A stretch of 64,000 nucleotides of DNA from Polydactylus sextarius (lineage: Eukaryota; Chordata; Actinopteri; Polynemidae): positions 6,046,501 to 6,110,500 of the forward strand of contig CM028915.1 in the NCBI GenBank assembly GCA_016801845.1. Direction: 5' to 3'. Below are positions 63,936 through 64,000 of the stretch, piece after piece; the stretch's first letter is position 1; the number at the start of each line of letters is the position of its first letter. A program made the translations under genes and the position numbers. The notes beneath the pieces were generated by a model. The model had not been told where the DNA came from and did not search any database. It worked only from the letters and a program-made list of their open reading frames with translations.

Positions 63936-64000
63936 TTATCTCAATAGATGATTTACAATTATGGAATATGACTTGCTGTTCTTAAAAGGACATATTTTTC

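Overview
The window is vertebrate nuclear DNA, most likely from a ray-finned (teleost) fish. The genes are split by many short GT-AG introns. Dinucleotide repeats and poly(T/A) tracts are abundant, L2-like and L1-like retroelement remnants are present, and every recognisable gene is a vertebrate orthologue. All identities rest on reading spliced translations by eye against remembered families; no search was run.

Layout, left to right. (1) 1-3.9 kb, + strand: the 3' end of rictor (mTORC2 subunit), six coding exons and a long 3'UTR full of T-tracts. (2) 5.5-14.3 kb, - strand: a complete NPC1-like cholesterol transporter, npc1l1, with about 21 exons. (3) 14.3-19.0 kb: mostly gene-free, with the 3' end of an L1-like retrotransposon at about 18.1-18.8 kb. 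(4) 19.1-20.8 kb, - strand: a nono (p54nrb) gene whose coding region is one uninterrupted 419-codon ORF followed by AATAAA and an A-rich tract, so probably an intact retrocopy. (5) 21.1-24.1 kb, + strand: complete pold2, divergent from nono across a compact promoter with E2F-like, TCTCGCGAGA and CRE-like motifs. (6) 24.1-35.9 kb, - strand: complete aebp1/ACLP, tail-to-tail with pold2. It has degenerate carboxypeptidase active-site residues, a repetitive GYDH-rich insertion beside an RKKR site, and a one-base frameshift in this assembly. (7) 36-45 kb: no confident gene. (8) 45.2-52.4 kb, - strand: complete elmod3. (9) 54.5-55.7 kb: a decayed LINE. (10) 56.0-58.3 kb, - strand: complete star (steroidogenic acute regulatory protein). 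(11) 61.2-64 kb, - strand: the last three coding exons of a GRK5-type G-protein-coupled receptor kinase.

These genes do not form a single pathway. npc1l1, pold2 and aebp1 are also near one another on human 7p13, so the middle of the window looks like an old syntenic block into which nono was probably inserted. Two genes handle cholesterol (npc1l1 for uptake, star for mitochondrial import), but they are about 42 kb apart with unrelated genes between and I see no evidence of coupling. I found no novel multi-gene system. The most interesting items are the intronless nono, the aebp1 repeat insertion and the aebp1 frameshift.
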